Assembly (NCBI GenBank): GCA_001796335.1
Contig: MGMF01000025.1
Location: 1 to 64,000, forward strand
DNA: 64,000 bases
Direction of reading: 5' to 3'
Source of the DNA: Chloroflexi bacterium GWB2_49_20
GTDB taxonomy: Bacteria > Chloroflexota > Anaerolineae > Anaerolineales > Villigracilaceae
Under the pieces are notes generated by a model that was not told the origin of the DNA, searched no databases, and was given only the letters and a program-made list of their open reading frames with translations. The position numbers and the translations under genes are program-made. This document shows positions 34,378-43,137 of this stretch, piece by piece. Numbering within the stretch: the stretch's first letter is position 1; each line of letters begins with the position of its first letter.

Positions 34378-35142
34378 TCATTTTTTTATTCCCAGCGCCT
34401 TTTCAACTTTTATGATATCAAATTCAGCAAAAACCTGACCGCGGATATTGAAGGTGGGGGTGGTTTCATTGCCGTTATTCCACTCACGGACACGCGCCGC
34501 CGCCATACGGTCATGCGCGACATCCACTTCCACAAAGGGGATGCGATTCTCTGCAAACCAGAGGCGCGCCCGGCGGCAGCCCGGACACCAGGGAGTGCAG
34601 TACATGACCACATCTGCCTCTGGTTCCACGAAGGGCTTTTCAGGAGCCGGTTTTTCCAATTTTGCTGCCCGGTCTGCGGCTTCGGGGTCTATGGCTTCCA
34701 GCACCTTGATGAGCACATCGTTATCCGGCTGCTCATCGATATCATGCACATCCACGTAGCGGATGATGCCTTCTTTGTCGATCACGAAGATGGCGCGCTC
34801 GCTCTTGCCCTCCTCGCGTAAAACACCATATTTCACAGCAACCATGCCGTGTGGGTAGAAATCGCTCAAAAGGGGGTAGGTGATACCTCCCAAGCTCTCT
34901 GCCCAGGCAAACAGGCACGGCTCGCTGTCAACACTCAGACCCAGGACCTGGGTCTCCATCCCTTCGAATTTGTCCTTGAGGATCTCATACGAAGGGATCT
35001 GAGCCGTTCAGACCGGGGTCCAGGCCAGCGGGAAGAAAGCCAGGACGACGTTCTTGCCGCGATAATCACTCAACTTTACAGATGCACCGGTATGGCTGGT
35101 CAGGTTGAAATCCGGAGCCAACTGTCCGATTTTTAGTGCCAT
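34378..35142 (-). CDS. Selenoprotein peroxiredoxin-glutaredoxin fusion (UGA = Sec45)
   Basis: Read from the ATG at 35142 through an in-frame TGA at 35008-35010, this is a 254-residue protein. Residues 1-45 are [20 protein letters not shown] through [10 protein letters not shown], a complete AhpE/Bcp-like peroxiredoxin N-terminus in which the peroxidatic Cys of the TPVCT motif is UGA. After it come [16 protein letters not shown], the resolving-Cys region [17 protein letters not shown], and, after a Pro/Glu linker, a glutaredoxin domain with CPGC in [18 protein letters not shown] at a redox Cys position, with homology continuing on both sides, is the standard sign of selenocysteine. It would reduce peroxides and be recycled by its own glutaredoxin domain. 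No sel genes are in this window. A sequencing error or a decayed gene is possible but less likely. Confidence 0.85.
34958..35007 (-). promoter_or_regulatory. Candidate SECIS element
   Basis: On the mRNA, directly after the UGA, ATCCCTTCG begins 10 nt beyond the codon's last base and pairs perfectly over 9 bp with CGAAGGGAT, leaving a 23-nt loop that can fold further (GAG/CUC). Bacterial SECIS hairpins lie immediately downstream of UGA inside the coding region. The apical-loop features were not confirmed by folding. Confidence 0.4.
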
Positions 35143-35319
35143 GTTTTTACCTCCAATTTCATGATTAATTCTCCATGTTCATTTCAATACGGACGAATGA
35201 CACACTATATTAATGGGAATTGATTTGGTGCGAATAAATATATCACAAATCAACTTACGGGTATATAAAATGTATTTCGATTGGCAGGTAGGCAAATGAT
35301 TGAATGCTTCATATTCCCG

Positions 35320-37881
35320 TCAGACGATTCCATCACAGGCTGCTGTCAGGCATTTCAATATCGCCAGGGTTTCCTGTCTGCCACCCACACCGTTCTCCCC
35401 TGCCGGCCCCACGCAGGAGGGGCAGCCATCCAGGCAGGGGCAATCCACCACCAGCTCAAATGCCTGCTCCACGAGTTCCGCATGCATTTCATACAGCTTC
35501 TGGCTGAAGCCAATTCCAGCCGGGATCTGATCATACAATGCCACTGTGGGCAGGTCACCCGCAAAGGCGGCTTTTGGGTCGGCAAATATCCCCAGGTCAG
35601 CGCTATCACACATCAGGAACAGGGGTGCCAGTTGCCCAAGAACGGTGGCCAGACCTGCCAACCCGCTGCGCATGCGCACATTGGCCTCCGCCTTGCGATG
35701 ACAGGCCGGGCACAGGGCTACCAGGTTGTTCATGCGATTGGCTTCGGCAGTTGAGGCAAACTGGCGGAATGGCTGTTTGTGATGCACTTCATGTTGTCTT
35801 TCATTTTCCGGCAGCCCGCACACCTGGCAGACATACCCATCCCGCGCCCGTACAGCCTCCCGCAGACGAGGCCAATCCTTTCCATAGTCATTGGAGTCAT
35901 TCTTCCAGGCACCCGCTTCACGCAGTGTATTGACAACTGTCTCGGACAGGGTCAACCAGTAACCGGTGGTTTGCAATTCATCCGGGGTCAGTTCGAGAGG
36001 TTCCTCCCCAAGATTCTCTCCTGAAAGCCACTGACGTTTGCGGAAGCCGGTCACCTGGGAAGTGACCTGTATTTCACCATGATTCTTCATTCCCCCCGGG
36101 ACAGACTGCTGGTCTGTCAATGCCAGTAAACTGATGTCCGTCTGGCGCAACGGCTCGGTGAAGTAATCCAGCGCGACCGGTATGAGCGTGGCCCGGTTGC
36201 TGGCCAGGTCCAGCGCCTGCACAAAAAATTGCTGTCCCTCATGCAGGTAGACCGCGCCCGGGTGAACCATCCAGGAGGCGGACGCCAAGTCCACCTGCCC
36301 CAGGCTGGAGGGTTTGCCACCATCTTCCACCTGCAAAACCACGCTGGCAGGGGAAGCAGACCGCAGGGATACGCCTGAAGCCGGGTAGGCATCCGCCATC
36401 CAGAAATATCTGTCCGCGGAGAGGTGCAGCTCCTGGCTGGTAACCAAAAAGTCGAGAAACTCTCCCACCTGTTCAGACGGCAGGCTGCCAAACTTTTCTC
36501 CTGCCTGGAACGGAAGCTCAAAAGCCGCGCAGCGCAGATGATTGAGCAGGATCAGCAAGTGATCCGGGTTGATCAGGGCCTGTTCGGGCGAGCGCGCCAG
36601 GAAATAATCCGGGTGATGCGCCAGGAATTGGTCAAGTGGGGCAGCCGTGCTGATCAGGATGGCTACAGCTGGATCATCACCGCGCCCGGCGCGACCGGCC
36701 TGCTGCCAGGTACTGGCAATACTGCCAGGGTAACCGACCAGCATTGCCGCTCCCAACCCGCCGATATCGATGCCCAATTCGAGGGCATTGGTGGCAACCA
36801 CCAGCCGGGTGTGCCCGGAACGCAGTCCTTTTTCAATTTCTCGGCGCTGCCCGGGGAGATAACCGGAACGATAACCCCGGATCAAGCTGCCTATACTACT
36901 GGCATTTGAGAGGTTTGTATCGGGTGTGGATTCCTGTAAATATTTAAGGAGGATCTCCACACTTCGGCGGGAGCGTGCAAAAACCACGCTTTGCACCTGG
37001 TGCGAAAACAGATCCTGTGCCAGGCGTACCCCCTCCTGGACGGCCGACTTGCGGATACCCAGGGATGGGTCCACCACCGGAGGATTGTAGATCAAAAAAT
37101 GCCGCTCTCCACGCCCGGAACCATCCTCATCGATCAACGCCACCGGAGCTTCGATCAACTTTTCAGCCAGTCCGGCCGGGTTGCCGATGGTGGCGGAGGT
37201 CAGAATGAACTGCGGCTGGGCGCCATAGAATTGGGCGATGCGCTTGAGCCGCCGGATGAGGTTGGCTACATGCGAGCCAAAGACCCCCCGGTAAGTGTGC
37301 ATCTCATCCAGGACGATGAAGCGTAAATTACGAAAGAAATCCTCCCAATTGGTATGATGCGGAAGGATACCCATGTGGAGCATGTCTGGATTGGTCAGCA
37401 GGATGCGAGCCTGGGTACGGATGGCTGTCCGCCGGGAGACAGGGGTGTCTCCATCGTAGATGGCAGCTACAATATCGGTGACGGGCTGGGAAGCCTGCCT
37501 GAACTCATGCAGCCAGGAATTCAAACTCGAGAGTTGATCCTGTGTCAGGGCTTTGGTGGGGTAGAGCAGCAGGGCGCGCGCCTGCGGATTTTCCAGCATG
37601 GCGGATAGAATCGGAAGCTGAAAGGCAAGTGTCTTTCCGCTGGCAGTGCCGGTGGCCACCACCACGTTCTCCCCAGCCTGGGCATGCCGCCAGGCTGCAG
37701 CCTGGTGGCTGAATAGCCGGAAGATGCCGCGCCGGGTCAGCGCACCGGAAAGCACGGGGGACAGATCCACTGGCAAATCCTGGAGCTGCGCTGGACGCCT
37801 GGGCAGGCTGCGCCAGGTGGAGATGTTGGGAGCGGTATCGAGATCAGACTGCCATTGTTCAAGTAAGGATTGTAATGTCAC
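35320..37881 (-). CDS. MrfA/YprA-like DEAD/DEAH helicase with inserted HNH nuclease domain
   Basis: This 853-residue protein has a superfamily 2 helicase core: Walker A ATGTASGKT, DEAH-like LDEMH, and C-terminal helicase motifs including VATNALELGIDIGG and QQAGRAGRGDDP. The C-terminal MrfA-type domain ends with the zinc-binding cluster CPCLDGCPSC (about residue 815). Between them, about residues 670-735, lies an HNH-type segment: ARDGYVCQVCGLPENE, HEVHHKQP and NNLVALCPACHRKAE, with two CxxC pairs and the HH. MrfA removes mitomycin-type adducts in Bacillus; a nuclease module fused to it is unusual. The GTG start is directly after the terC stop and the ribosome site is weak, so the true start should be checked. 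Confidence 0.85.
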   Translation of the reverse strand: MTLQSLLEQWQSDLDTAPNISTWRSLPRRPAQLQDLPVDLSPVLSGALTRRGIFRLFSHQAAAWRHAQAGENVVVATGTASGKTLAFQLPILSAMLENPQARALLLYPTKALTQDQLSSLNSWLHEFRQASQPVTDIVAAIYDGDTPVSRRTAIRTQARILLTNPDMLHMGILPHHTNWEDFFRNLRFIVLDEMHTYRGVFGSHVANLIRRLKRIAQFYGAQPQFILTSATIGNPAGLAEKLIEAPVALIDEDGSGRGERHFLIYNPPVVDPSLGIRKSAVQEGVRLAQDLFSHQVQSVVFARSRRSVEILLKYLQESTPDTNLSNASSIGSLIRGYRSGYLPGQRREIEKGLRSGHTRLVVATNALELGIDIGGLGAAMLVGYPGSIASTWQQAGRAGRGDDPAVAILISTAAPLDQFLAHHPDYFLARSPEQALINPDHLLILLNHLRCAAFELPFQAGEKFGSLPSEQVGEFLDFLVTSQELHLSADRYFWMADAYPASGVSLRSASPASVVLQVEDGGKPSSLGQVDLASASWMVHPGAVYLHEGQQFFVQALDLASNRATLIPVALDYFTEPLRQTDISLLALTDQQSVPGGMKNHGEIQVTSQVTGFRKRQWLSGENLGEEPLELTPDELQTTGYWLTLSETVVNTLREAGAWKNDSNDYGKDWPRLREAVRARDGYVCQVCGLPENERQHEVHHKQPFRQFASTAEANRMNNLVALCPACHRKAEANVRMRSGLAGLATVLGQLAPLFLMCDSADLGIFADPKAAFAGDLPTVALYDQIPAGIGFSQKLYEMHAELVEQAFELVVDCPCLDGCPSCVGPAGENGVGGRQETLAILKCLTAACDGIV

Positions 37882-38646
37882 TCAACCTGCTTTTTGAGTC
37901 TTCTTCTCCGCCTGGACGTAGGGTTTACGCAGTTTGACCGGATTGACTTTGGAGCGTATGCGCAGATTTAGCATCTCAACAAAGACAGAAAAGCCCATTG
38001 CAAAATAGATGTAACCCTTGGAGATATGCTGGTGCAGACCCTCCATCAGCAGGGACATGCCGATTAGCAGCAAAAAGCTGAGAGCCAGGATCTTGACCGT
38101 GGGATGCTCGTTGACGAACTCGCTCAACGGGGTGGAAGCCCACATCATGATGATGACAGCAATGATGACAGCCGCGATCATGACATACACTTCCTTGGCC
38201 ATGCCCACCGCGGTGATGACCGAGTCGAGCGAGAAGACGATGTCCAGCAACCCGATCTGGATGACCACGCCTGCAAAAGTGACTGCGGCTTTGGCGCTGG
38301 CGCTGCCTTCCTTGCCTTCCAATTTATGATGGATCTCGAAGGTGCTCTTGGCGAGCAGGAACAAACCACCGATCAGCAGGATCAGGTCACGACCGGAAAT
38401 ATCCAGTGAGATTACAGTGAAGAATGGTTTTGTCAGGCGGATGATCCAGCTTAGTGACAGAAGCAGCAGGATGCGGGTGACCAATGCCAGTACCAGGCCG
38501 GTGCGGCGGCCGCGTGCTTGCTGTGCTTTAGGCAGCCGGTCAGCCAGGATGGAGATGAAGACAATGTTGTCGATACCCAGCACGATCTCCAGGGCGGTCA
38601 GGGTCAGCAGGGCGATCAGGTTTTCAACAGAGAAAATGGTGTCCAT
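37882..38646 (-). CDS. TerC-family integral membrane protein
   Basis: This 254-residue protein has about seven hydrophobic segments and the TerC signature ALEIVLGIDNIVFISILADRLP, with a second acidic motif IGLLDIVFSLDSVITAVGMA. The family exports manganese or handles tellurite and metal loading of secreted proteins. GGAG precedes the ATG. It ends one base before the helicase gene and is transcribed first, so the two likely form one unit. Confidence 0.9.
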   Translation of the reverse strand: MDTIFSVENLIALLTLTALEIVLGIDNIVFISILADRLPKAQQARGRRTGLVLALVTRILLLLSLSWIIRLTKPFFTVISLDISGRDLILLIGGLFLLAKSTFEIHHKLEGKEGSASAKAAVTFAGVVIQIGLLDIVFSLDSVITAVGMAKEVYVMIAAVIIAVIIMMWASTPLSEFVNEHPTVKILALSFLLLIGMSLLMEGLHQHISKGYIYFAMGFSVFVEMLNLRIRSKVNPVKLRKPYVQAEKKTQKAG

Positions 38647-38813
38647 GGCAGCTCCAAATATGGGGTGATGAATTAAATTTTACCTTATTTTGCAGGCAAC
38701 ATCCCGGTTTCCCTGTTTATTCTGGGATCTCGCCGGGGTGTGAAGACCTTCCAGGAGGGTGATAAGCTGTGCGGATGAAAGCCAAAGCGCCAAACCAACT
38801 TGTGAGAATAGTA

Positions 38814-40166
38814 TTAGCTGCGCTTGCGGCTGTGCGCCAGGTAAAAACGATCCGGGTCACGCCGGAAGGCTTCCAGGCAGAATTCGGTGCAAAAGTAGAT
38901 CGTGCGTCCCTGGTAGGTGGCGCTGGGGTAGCCCTCCAGGTTGCTGGTGATGCGGCGTCCGCACACGTTCTTGGGGCCGTCCCCGGCCTCATCCGCTGGT
39001 TCCGGGATCCGGCCGCGCCGGATGACCTTATCCCCAAAACGCTCCTGCAGCTTATCCAGGGTCGCTTCCAGCTTGCGGGCTTTCTCCGAGCCATTGTCCC
39101 ATAACAATAGCTGGCGCACTGGTTCCCCCAGACCGCTCACACCCACACCGATCAGGCGTACAGACTTGCCGGGTGCCCGCGCCTTGCCAAGCAAGGCCAG
39201 CGCGGCTTTGGCGATCTCTTCATCACTGTTGGTCGGGCTCACCAGGCGCACCTGGCGCGTCAGGCTGTTGAAATCCGGCCAGCGCAGTTTGATGCGCACG
39301 GTTGTACCCGCCAACCCGGTTTTGCGCAAACGTCGCCCCACCTGTGCAGAGAGCTCACGCACCTTCTTCTCAAGCATCTGGTCGTCGCGCACATCCCGTA
39401 CAAAAGTGGTCTCCTGGCTGACCGATTTCATCTCGTGCCCGCTGCTGACCGGGCGATCATCCAACCCATGCGCATGCCGTGACAAATCGGCGCCACTCTC
39501 GCCGAAACGCTTTGCCAGGTCTGCTTCTGGCCAGCGTGCCAGTTCTCCGATGGTGTGAATACCCAGCTCCGCCAGGCGGGCGGCGGTTTTTGGACCTACA
39601 CCCCACAGTATTTCGGTTGGCAGGGGTGCCAGGAAGGCGGCCTCTTGACCCGGTGGGACAATGGTGATGGCGCAGGGAGGTGCGTTGCCTTTGGCGGCTT
39701 TTTTACCCACATCGTTGGCGATCTTGGCCACCAACTTGTTGCTGGCCACGCCCAGCGAACAGGGCAATTTCAGTTCATTCATTACCTGGGTTTGCAGGCG
39801 GCGGGCAATGATTTCCCCCGACTCGGGCAGGTCGCTTACATCCAGGAAGGCTTCATCGATCGAAATGATCTCAACCAATCCGGTGACTGCCTCCAGGCGT
39901 TCCATGACTTGTTTGGAAGCTTCACCGTAAGCGCGATGGTGTCCCGGAACGATGACCAGCTCCGGGCAGAGCCGCAGGGCGCGCGACATGGGCATGGCGG
40001 AATGGATGCCCAGCCTGCGGGCGGCATACGAACAGGAGGCCACCACGCCGCGTTGATCCGGCCGCCCCCCTACGGCAAATGGTTTTTCACGTAAACCGGG
40101 GCTGCTCAGCTCTTCAACGGCACAGAAGAAGGCGTCCAGATCCAGATGCAAGATCTTTGCTGGCAT
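38814..40166 (-). CDS. dinB: DNA polymerase IV with C-terminal YHS domain
   Basis: This 450-residue Y-family polymerase copies damaged DNA. The palm motif ILHLDLDAFFCAVEEL and SIDEAFLDVSDL carry the catalytic acidic residues, IANDVGKKAAKG and GVGPKTAARLAELGI form the finger and thumb helix-hairpin-helix region, and the little finger follows. Past the usual end of about 355-360 residues the chain continues into a YHS/TRASH-like domain (about 390-445) with VCGRRI and IYFCTEFCLEAFRRDPDRFYL, which has the CxxxC-type metal site. No clear clamp-binding motif was located. The start MPAKI is chosen from homology; its ribosome site is weak. Confidence 0.88.
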   Translation of the reverse strand: MPAKILHLDLDAFFCAVEELSSPGLREKPFAVGGRPDQRGVVASCSYAARRLGIHSAMPMSRALRLCPELVIVPGHHRAYGEASKQVMERLEAVTGLVEIISIDEAFLDVSDLPESGEIIARRLQTQVMNELKLPCSLGVASNKLVAKIANDVGKKAAKGNAPPCAITIVPPGQEAAFLAPLPTEILWGVGPKTAARLAELGIHTIGELARWPEADLAKRFGESGADLSRHAHGLDDRPVSSGHEMKSVSQETTFVRDVRDDQMLEKKVRELSAQVGRRLRKTGLAGTTVRIKLRWPDFNSLTRQVRLVSPTNSDEEIAKAALALLGKARAPGKSVRLIGVGVSGLGEPVRQLLLWDNGSEKARKLEATLDKLQERFGDKVIRRGRIPEPADEAGDGPKNVCGRRITSNLEGYPSATYQGRTIYFCTEFCLEAFRRDPDRFYLAHSRKRS

Positions 40167-40190
40167 GGCGAGTATCAACTCAATAATTCA

Positions 40191-40238
40191 TGGAAAGGTT
40201 GGGGTGTACCCCAACACCCCGCTTTTTTGAGAAGTTAG
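40191..40238 (+). repeat. Dispersed hairpin repeat, family 1 (copy B)
   Basis: TTGGGGTGTACCCCAA is a perfect hairpin, followed by CACCCCGCTTTTTTGAGAAGTTA. It is the best copy of the family also seen at 2393 and 51124, and lies between der and dinB. Confidence 0.6.
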
Positions 40239-40257
40239 CATGGCAACTCAATAAACC

Positions 40258-41622
40258 CTACTCTCGCCGGGGTTTGGAGACAATATGGATGGGTGTACCC
40301 AGGAAGCCATATTCCTTGCGAATGCAGTTTTCCAGGTAACGCATGTATGAAAAATGCATCAGCTTGGGGTCATTAACATAGATCATGAAGGTGGGAGGAT
40401 CGCTGCGTACCTGGGTGGCGTAGAAGATCTTCAGTGTACGGCCAGAGTGCGAGGGTGCATGATGCACATCCTGAGCTTTGCGCAGGATCTGGTTCAGGCT
40501 GGAGGTGGAGATACGTCTGAGGCGTTCCTCCTGAACCCGCAATGCCATCGGCAGCACCTGGTCAACGCGCTGCCCGGTCAGGGCAGAAATGAACAGGATC
40601 GGGACATAATCCAGAAATTGAAGTTCTTGGCGGACATGCTGGGTGTAGGCCTCAAATGTGTAGCTATCTTTATCGATTGCATCCCATTTGTTTACCAGTA
40701 CCACAGTGCTTTTCCAGGCGTCCAAAACAAACCCGGCAATATGGGTATCCTGGGCGGTGATCCCAGCCTGGGCATCGATCATCAGCAGGGCTACATCGGA
40801 GCGTTCAATAGCCTTGAATGCGCGCAGCACACTGTACTTTTCGACACCCGGGTCGATCTGACCGCGGCGGCGGATGCCCGCAGTGTCAATCAAGGTGACT
40901 GGAAGTCCATCCACCTCAATGTGGGTATCGACCGCATCCCGGGTTGTCCCGGGGATCGGGCTGACGATGGAGCGTTCGCTGCCTGCCAGGCGGTTAAGCA
41001 GGCTGGATTTGCCTGCGTTGGGTTTGCCAACGATGGCAATTTTGACCGACTCGTCCTCTTCCTCTTCGTTTTGAGTTGGGAAAGCGGCCACCAGGGCATC
41101 CAACAGGTCACCGGTTCCAATTCCCTGGGAAGCCGAGATGGCAAATGGCTCTCCCAGACCCAGCTCGTAAAATTGGGAGGCTTCCGCCCGGCGGCTGGCG
41201 CTCTCGCACTTGTTTACCACCAGCAGGATGGGAGGCCATGGCACTCCGTTCACAATTTTCTGATGCCGTCGCAGGATGTCTGCCACTTCACGGTCGGGAG
41301 CAGTTACACCCACCGACCCATCTGTCAGGAGCAGAACGGCATCCGAATCCAGGATGGCCACCTCAGCCTGGTCACGGATCTGCTCTATAAAATCAACCGA
41401 CCCGGTGGAAAGCGGGGTTTTGCCGCCATGCTGCGGGTCGATCCCGCCGGTGTCGATAATATCGAATGCAATACCGTTCCAATCTGATTCGGCGAAGATA
41501 CGGTCACGAGTGGTACCGGGTGTATCATCAACAATAGCCAGGCGTTCACCTGCCAGGCGATTAAATAAAGTGCTTTTCCCCACATTCGGGCGACCGACCA
41601 GGGCAACAATAGGTTTGGACAT
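40258..41622 (-). CDS. der: GTPase Der (EngA)
   Basis: This 454-residue ribosome-assembly GTPase has two tandem G domains: GRPNVGKSTLFN, TPGTTRD, DTGGID and NKCE in the first, GKPNAGKSSLLN, PGTTRDAVDTH, DTAGIRRRG and NKWD in the second. The C-terminal KH-like domain holds HFSYMRYLENCIRKEYGF near the end. Double G domains are unique to Der. It promotes 50S maturation. A weak GAGAG ribosome site precedes the ATG. It is monocistronic, with hairpin repeats on either side. Confidence 0.96.
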   Translation of the reverse strand: MSKPIVALVGRPNVGKSTLFNRLAGERLAIVDDTPGTTRDRIFAESDWNGIAFDIIDTGGIDPQHGGKTPLSTGSVDFIEQIRDQAEVAILDSDAVLLLTDGSVGVTAPDREVADILRRHQKIVNGVPWPPILLVVNKCESASRRAEASQFYELGLGEPFAISASQGIGTGDLLDALVAAFPTQNEEEEDESVKIAIVGKPNAGKSSLLNRLAGSERSIVSPIPGTTRDAVDTHIEVDGLPVTLIDTAGIRRRGQIDPGVEKYSVLRAFKAIERSDVALLMIDAQAGITAQDTHIAGFVLDAWKSTVVLVNKWDAIDKDSYTFEAYTQHVRQELQFLDYVPILFISALTGQRVDQVLPMALRVQEERLRRISTSSLNQILRKAQDVHHAPSHSGRTLKIFYATQVRSDPPTFMIYVNDPKLMHFSYMRYLENCIRKEYGFLGTPIHIVSKPRRE

Positions 41623-41676
41623 GATCTCTCTATTCCTGAAATACTAAGGCTTTCTGGGAATCTCCGTGATGCTGAG

Positions 41677-41719
41677 TGTGGGGGTGTTTTGCGGACGTAT
41701 CCCGCAAAACACCCCCACA
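41677..41719. repeat. 18-bp perfect hairpin upstream of der
   Basis: TGTGGGGGTGTTTTGCGG (41677-41694) pairs perfectly with CCGCAAAACACCCCCACA (41702-41719) around a 7-nt loop. It lies in the 270-nt gap between cdaR and der and shares GGGGGTGTTTTGCGG-like sequence with repeat family 2. The rest of the gap shows no gene. Confidence 0.7.
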
Positions 41720-41892
41720 TCTTCCTTATACCACACCAATTCCCAATGAACCAATACTAATTATCTGTCCGAAAATTAACCGGTGGAGGTGAGAGGGGTG
41801 TGAAAAAAAGTTAAGCTTGCTTTCACATCCCAGCCTTTCTCCGGGTTAATGGAAAGATACTGAAAATCGCTTGTGCGATGATATCTGTTATG

Positions 41893-43131
41893 TTACGGTT
41901 TGGGCGTTGGAGTACTTTTACCGATGATTACTTCAACAGTACCGGGCAGGATGGTTTCAACCCGAATGCCAACGACCATGATGGTGACACTCGGTGTCAA
42001 TTGGTAAGTACCGGCAACCAGTCCGGTGGCATCCACGCTTACCAGTACTTCCGTTGTGATCAGTGTATCCAGCACGGGCAGGGGACCGGAGAGGTACAGG
42101 TCCACCGTCAGCGGGGATACGGTCCCAGCCAAACCGGGGGACAGTCCGTTGACGGTAACCGGACGGTCGGTGATGGTCAGGCTGCCTTCAATGGCAGAAA
42201 TTCCCACCTGTACCAGCACGTTCTGATCTCCGAGCAATGAAACCCCTTCAGGAAGGTTCAGTGCCAGGCGGGTTTCTATATCTGCACTAACATTGGTTAA
42301 ATCCAACTGGGTGGTTTCAACATAGCCGGGCAGAGAATTGATCAGAGCGATGTCGGAGGAGAAAACAGTCACCACTGGAGGATTGACCAGGATGCTGGTC
42401 AGGCGATAGCCATTGGCAACACGACCGCTAACCACAACCTTGACAGCCAGATCACGGTAACCGCCCTGTTGGACGACCGGCACGGTCACCTGGATATTGG
42501 CCGGTGTAAGGTTGAGGCCGTCAATTGGCAGGTTGCTCTCATCCAGAACACTCAAATTTACTTCGGTGTCCACATCCTGCCGTACTCCCGAGATATCCAG
42601 GGATGCACCAATTTTTTGAACGCGTTGGATGATCGATTGTGGTCCGGAAACCACCACCTCCGTGGAACTTAACTGCATTTCCTGGGCCTGGTAGCCTATG
42701 GCTGGTGTACCAATGATATTGATCTCGACCGGCATGGTTTTGGTCAGTAATTGTTCAAGTACCAGTTCGAGAGATGCGAGGGAAGTGGACATGATGCGTA
42801 CAGGTTGGTTACTTACCTGTACCTGGATCTGGACTTGATGTGAACCTGAGCTCAAATTTGAAATATCCACCACGGCGCGCACAGAATTTTTTTCAGAAGT
42901 CAGTTGGCGCCAGACCGATTGAGGCGCTCGTAACACTACCTCGATCTGCCTGGTGTACGCGTTGGTGATCACCAGGCCGGGGTCTTGTCCGACAATTTCG
43001 ATGGACACCGGGTTTGGATAAGGGCGGGTTTCGTCTGGATCTGCTGCCGTTACAGCCGAAACCCAGACAGCCAGTGCAAGGAAGAAAGCCAATATGAAGA
43101 TGCGAACGTTCCTGGAAAGCCAGTCAAGCAT
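41893..43131 (-). CDS. cdaR: CdaR/YbbR-domain regulator of diadenylate cyclase
   Basis: This 412-residue protein has one N-terminal membrane helix (VRIFILAFFLALAVWVSAV) and a chain of YbbR beta-repeats outside the membrane, visible as recurring patterns such as VSIEIVGQDPGLVI, VDISNLSSGSHQVQIQVQV and VEINIIGTPAIGYQ. The C-terminus is Pro/Thr-rich. In Firmicutes CdaR controls the adenylate cyclase CdaA; here it follows cdaA after 6 nt, which supports the same pair. Repeats of its Val/Thr-rich segments make exact domain borders uncertain. Confidence 0.88.
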   Translation of the reverse strand: MLDWLSRNVRIFILAFFLALAVWVSAVTAADPDETRPYPNPVSIEIVGQDPGLVITNAYTRQIEVVLRAPQSVWRQLTSEKNSVRAVVDISNLSSGSHQVQIQVQVSNQPVRIMSTSLASLELVLEQLLTKTMPVEINIIGTPAIGYQAQEMQLSSTEVVVSGPQSIIQRVQKIGASLDISGVRQDVDTEVNLSVLDESNLPIDGLNLTPANIQVTVPVVQQGGYRDLAVKVVVSGRVANGYRLTSILVNPPVVTVFSSDIALINSLPGYVETTQLDLTNVSADIETRLALNLPEGVSLLGDQNVLVQVGISAIEGSLTITDRPVTVNGLSPGLAGTVSPLTVDLYLSGPLPVLDTLITTEVLVSVDATGLVAGTYQLTPSVTIMVVGIRVETILPGTVEVIIGKSTPTPKP

Positions 43132-43137
43132 TGTACC

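Noticed and set aside
34378-34959. Separate 193-residue protein starting at an internal ATG
   Set aside because: It would lack the first strands and the catalytic residue of the peroxiredoxin fold. The upstream frame encodes exactly these, interrupted only by the TGA at the catalytic position.
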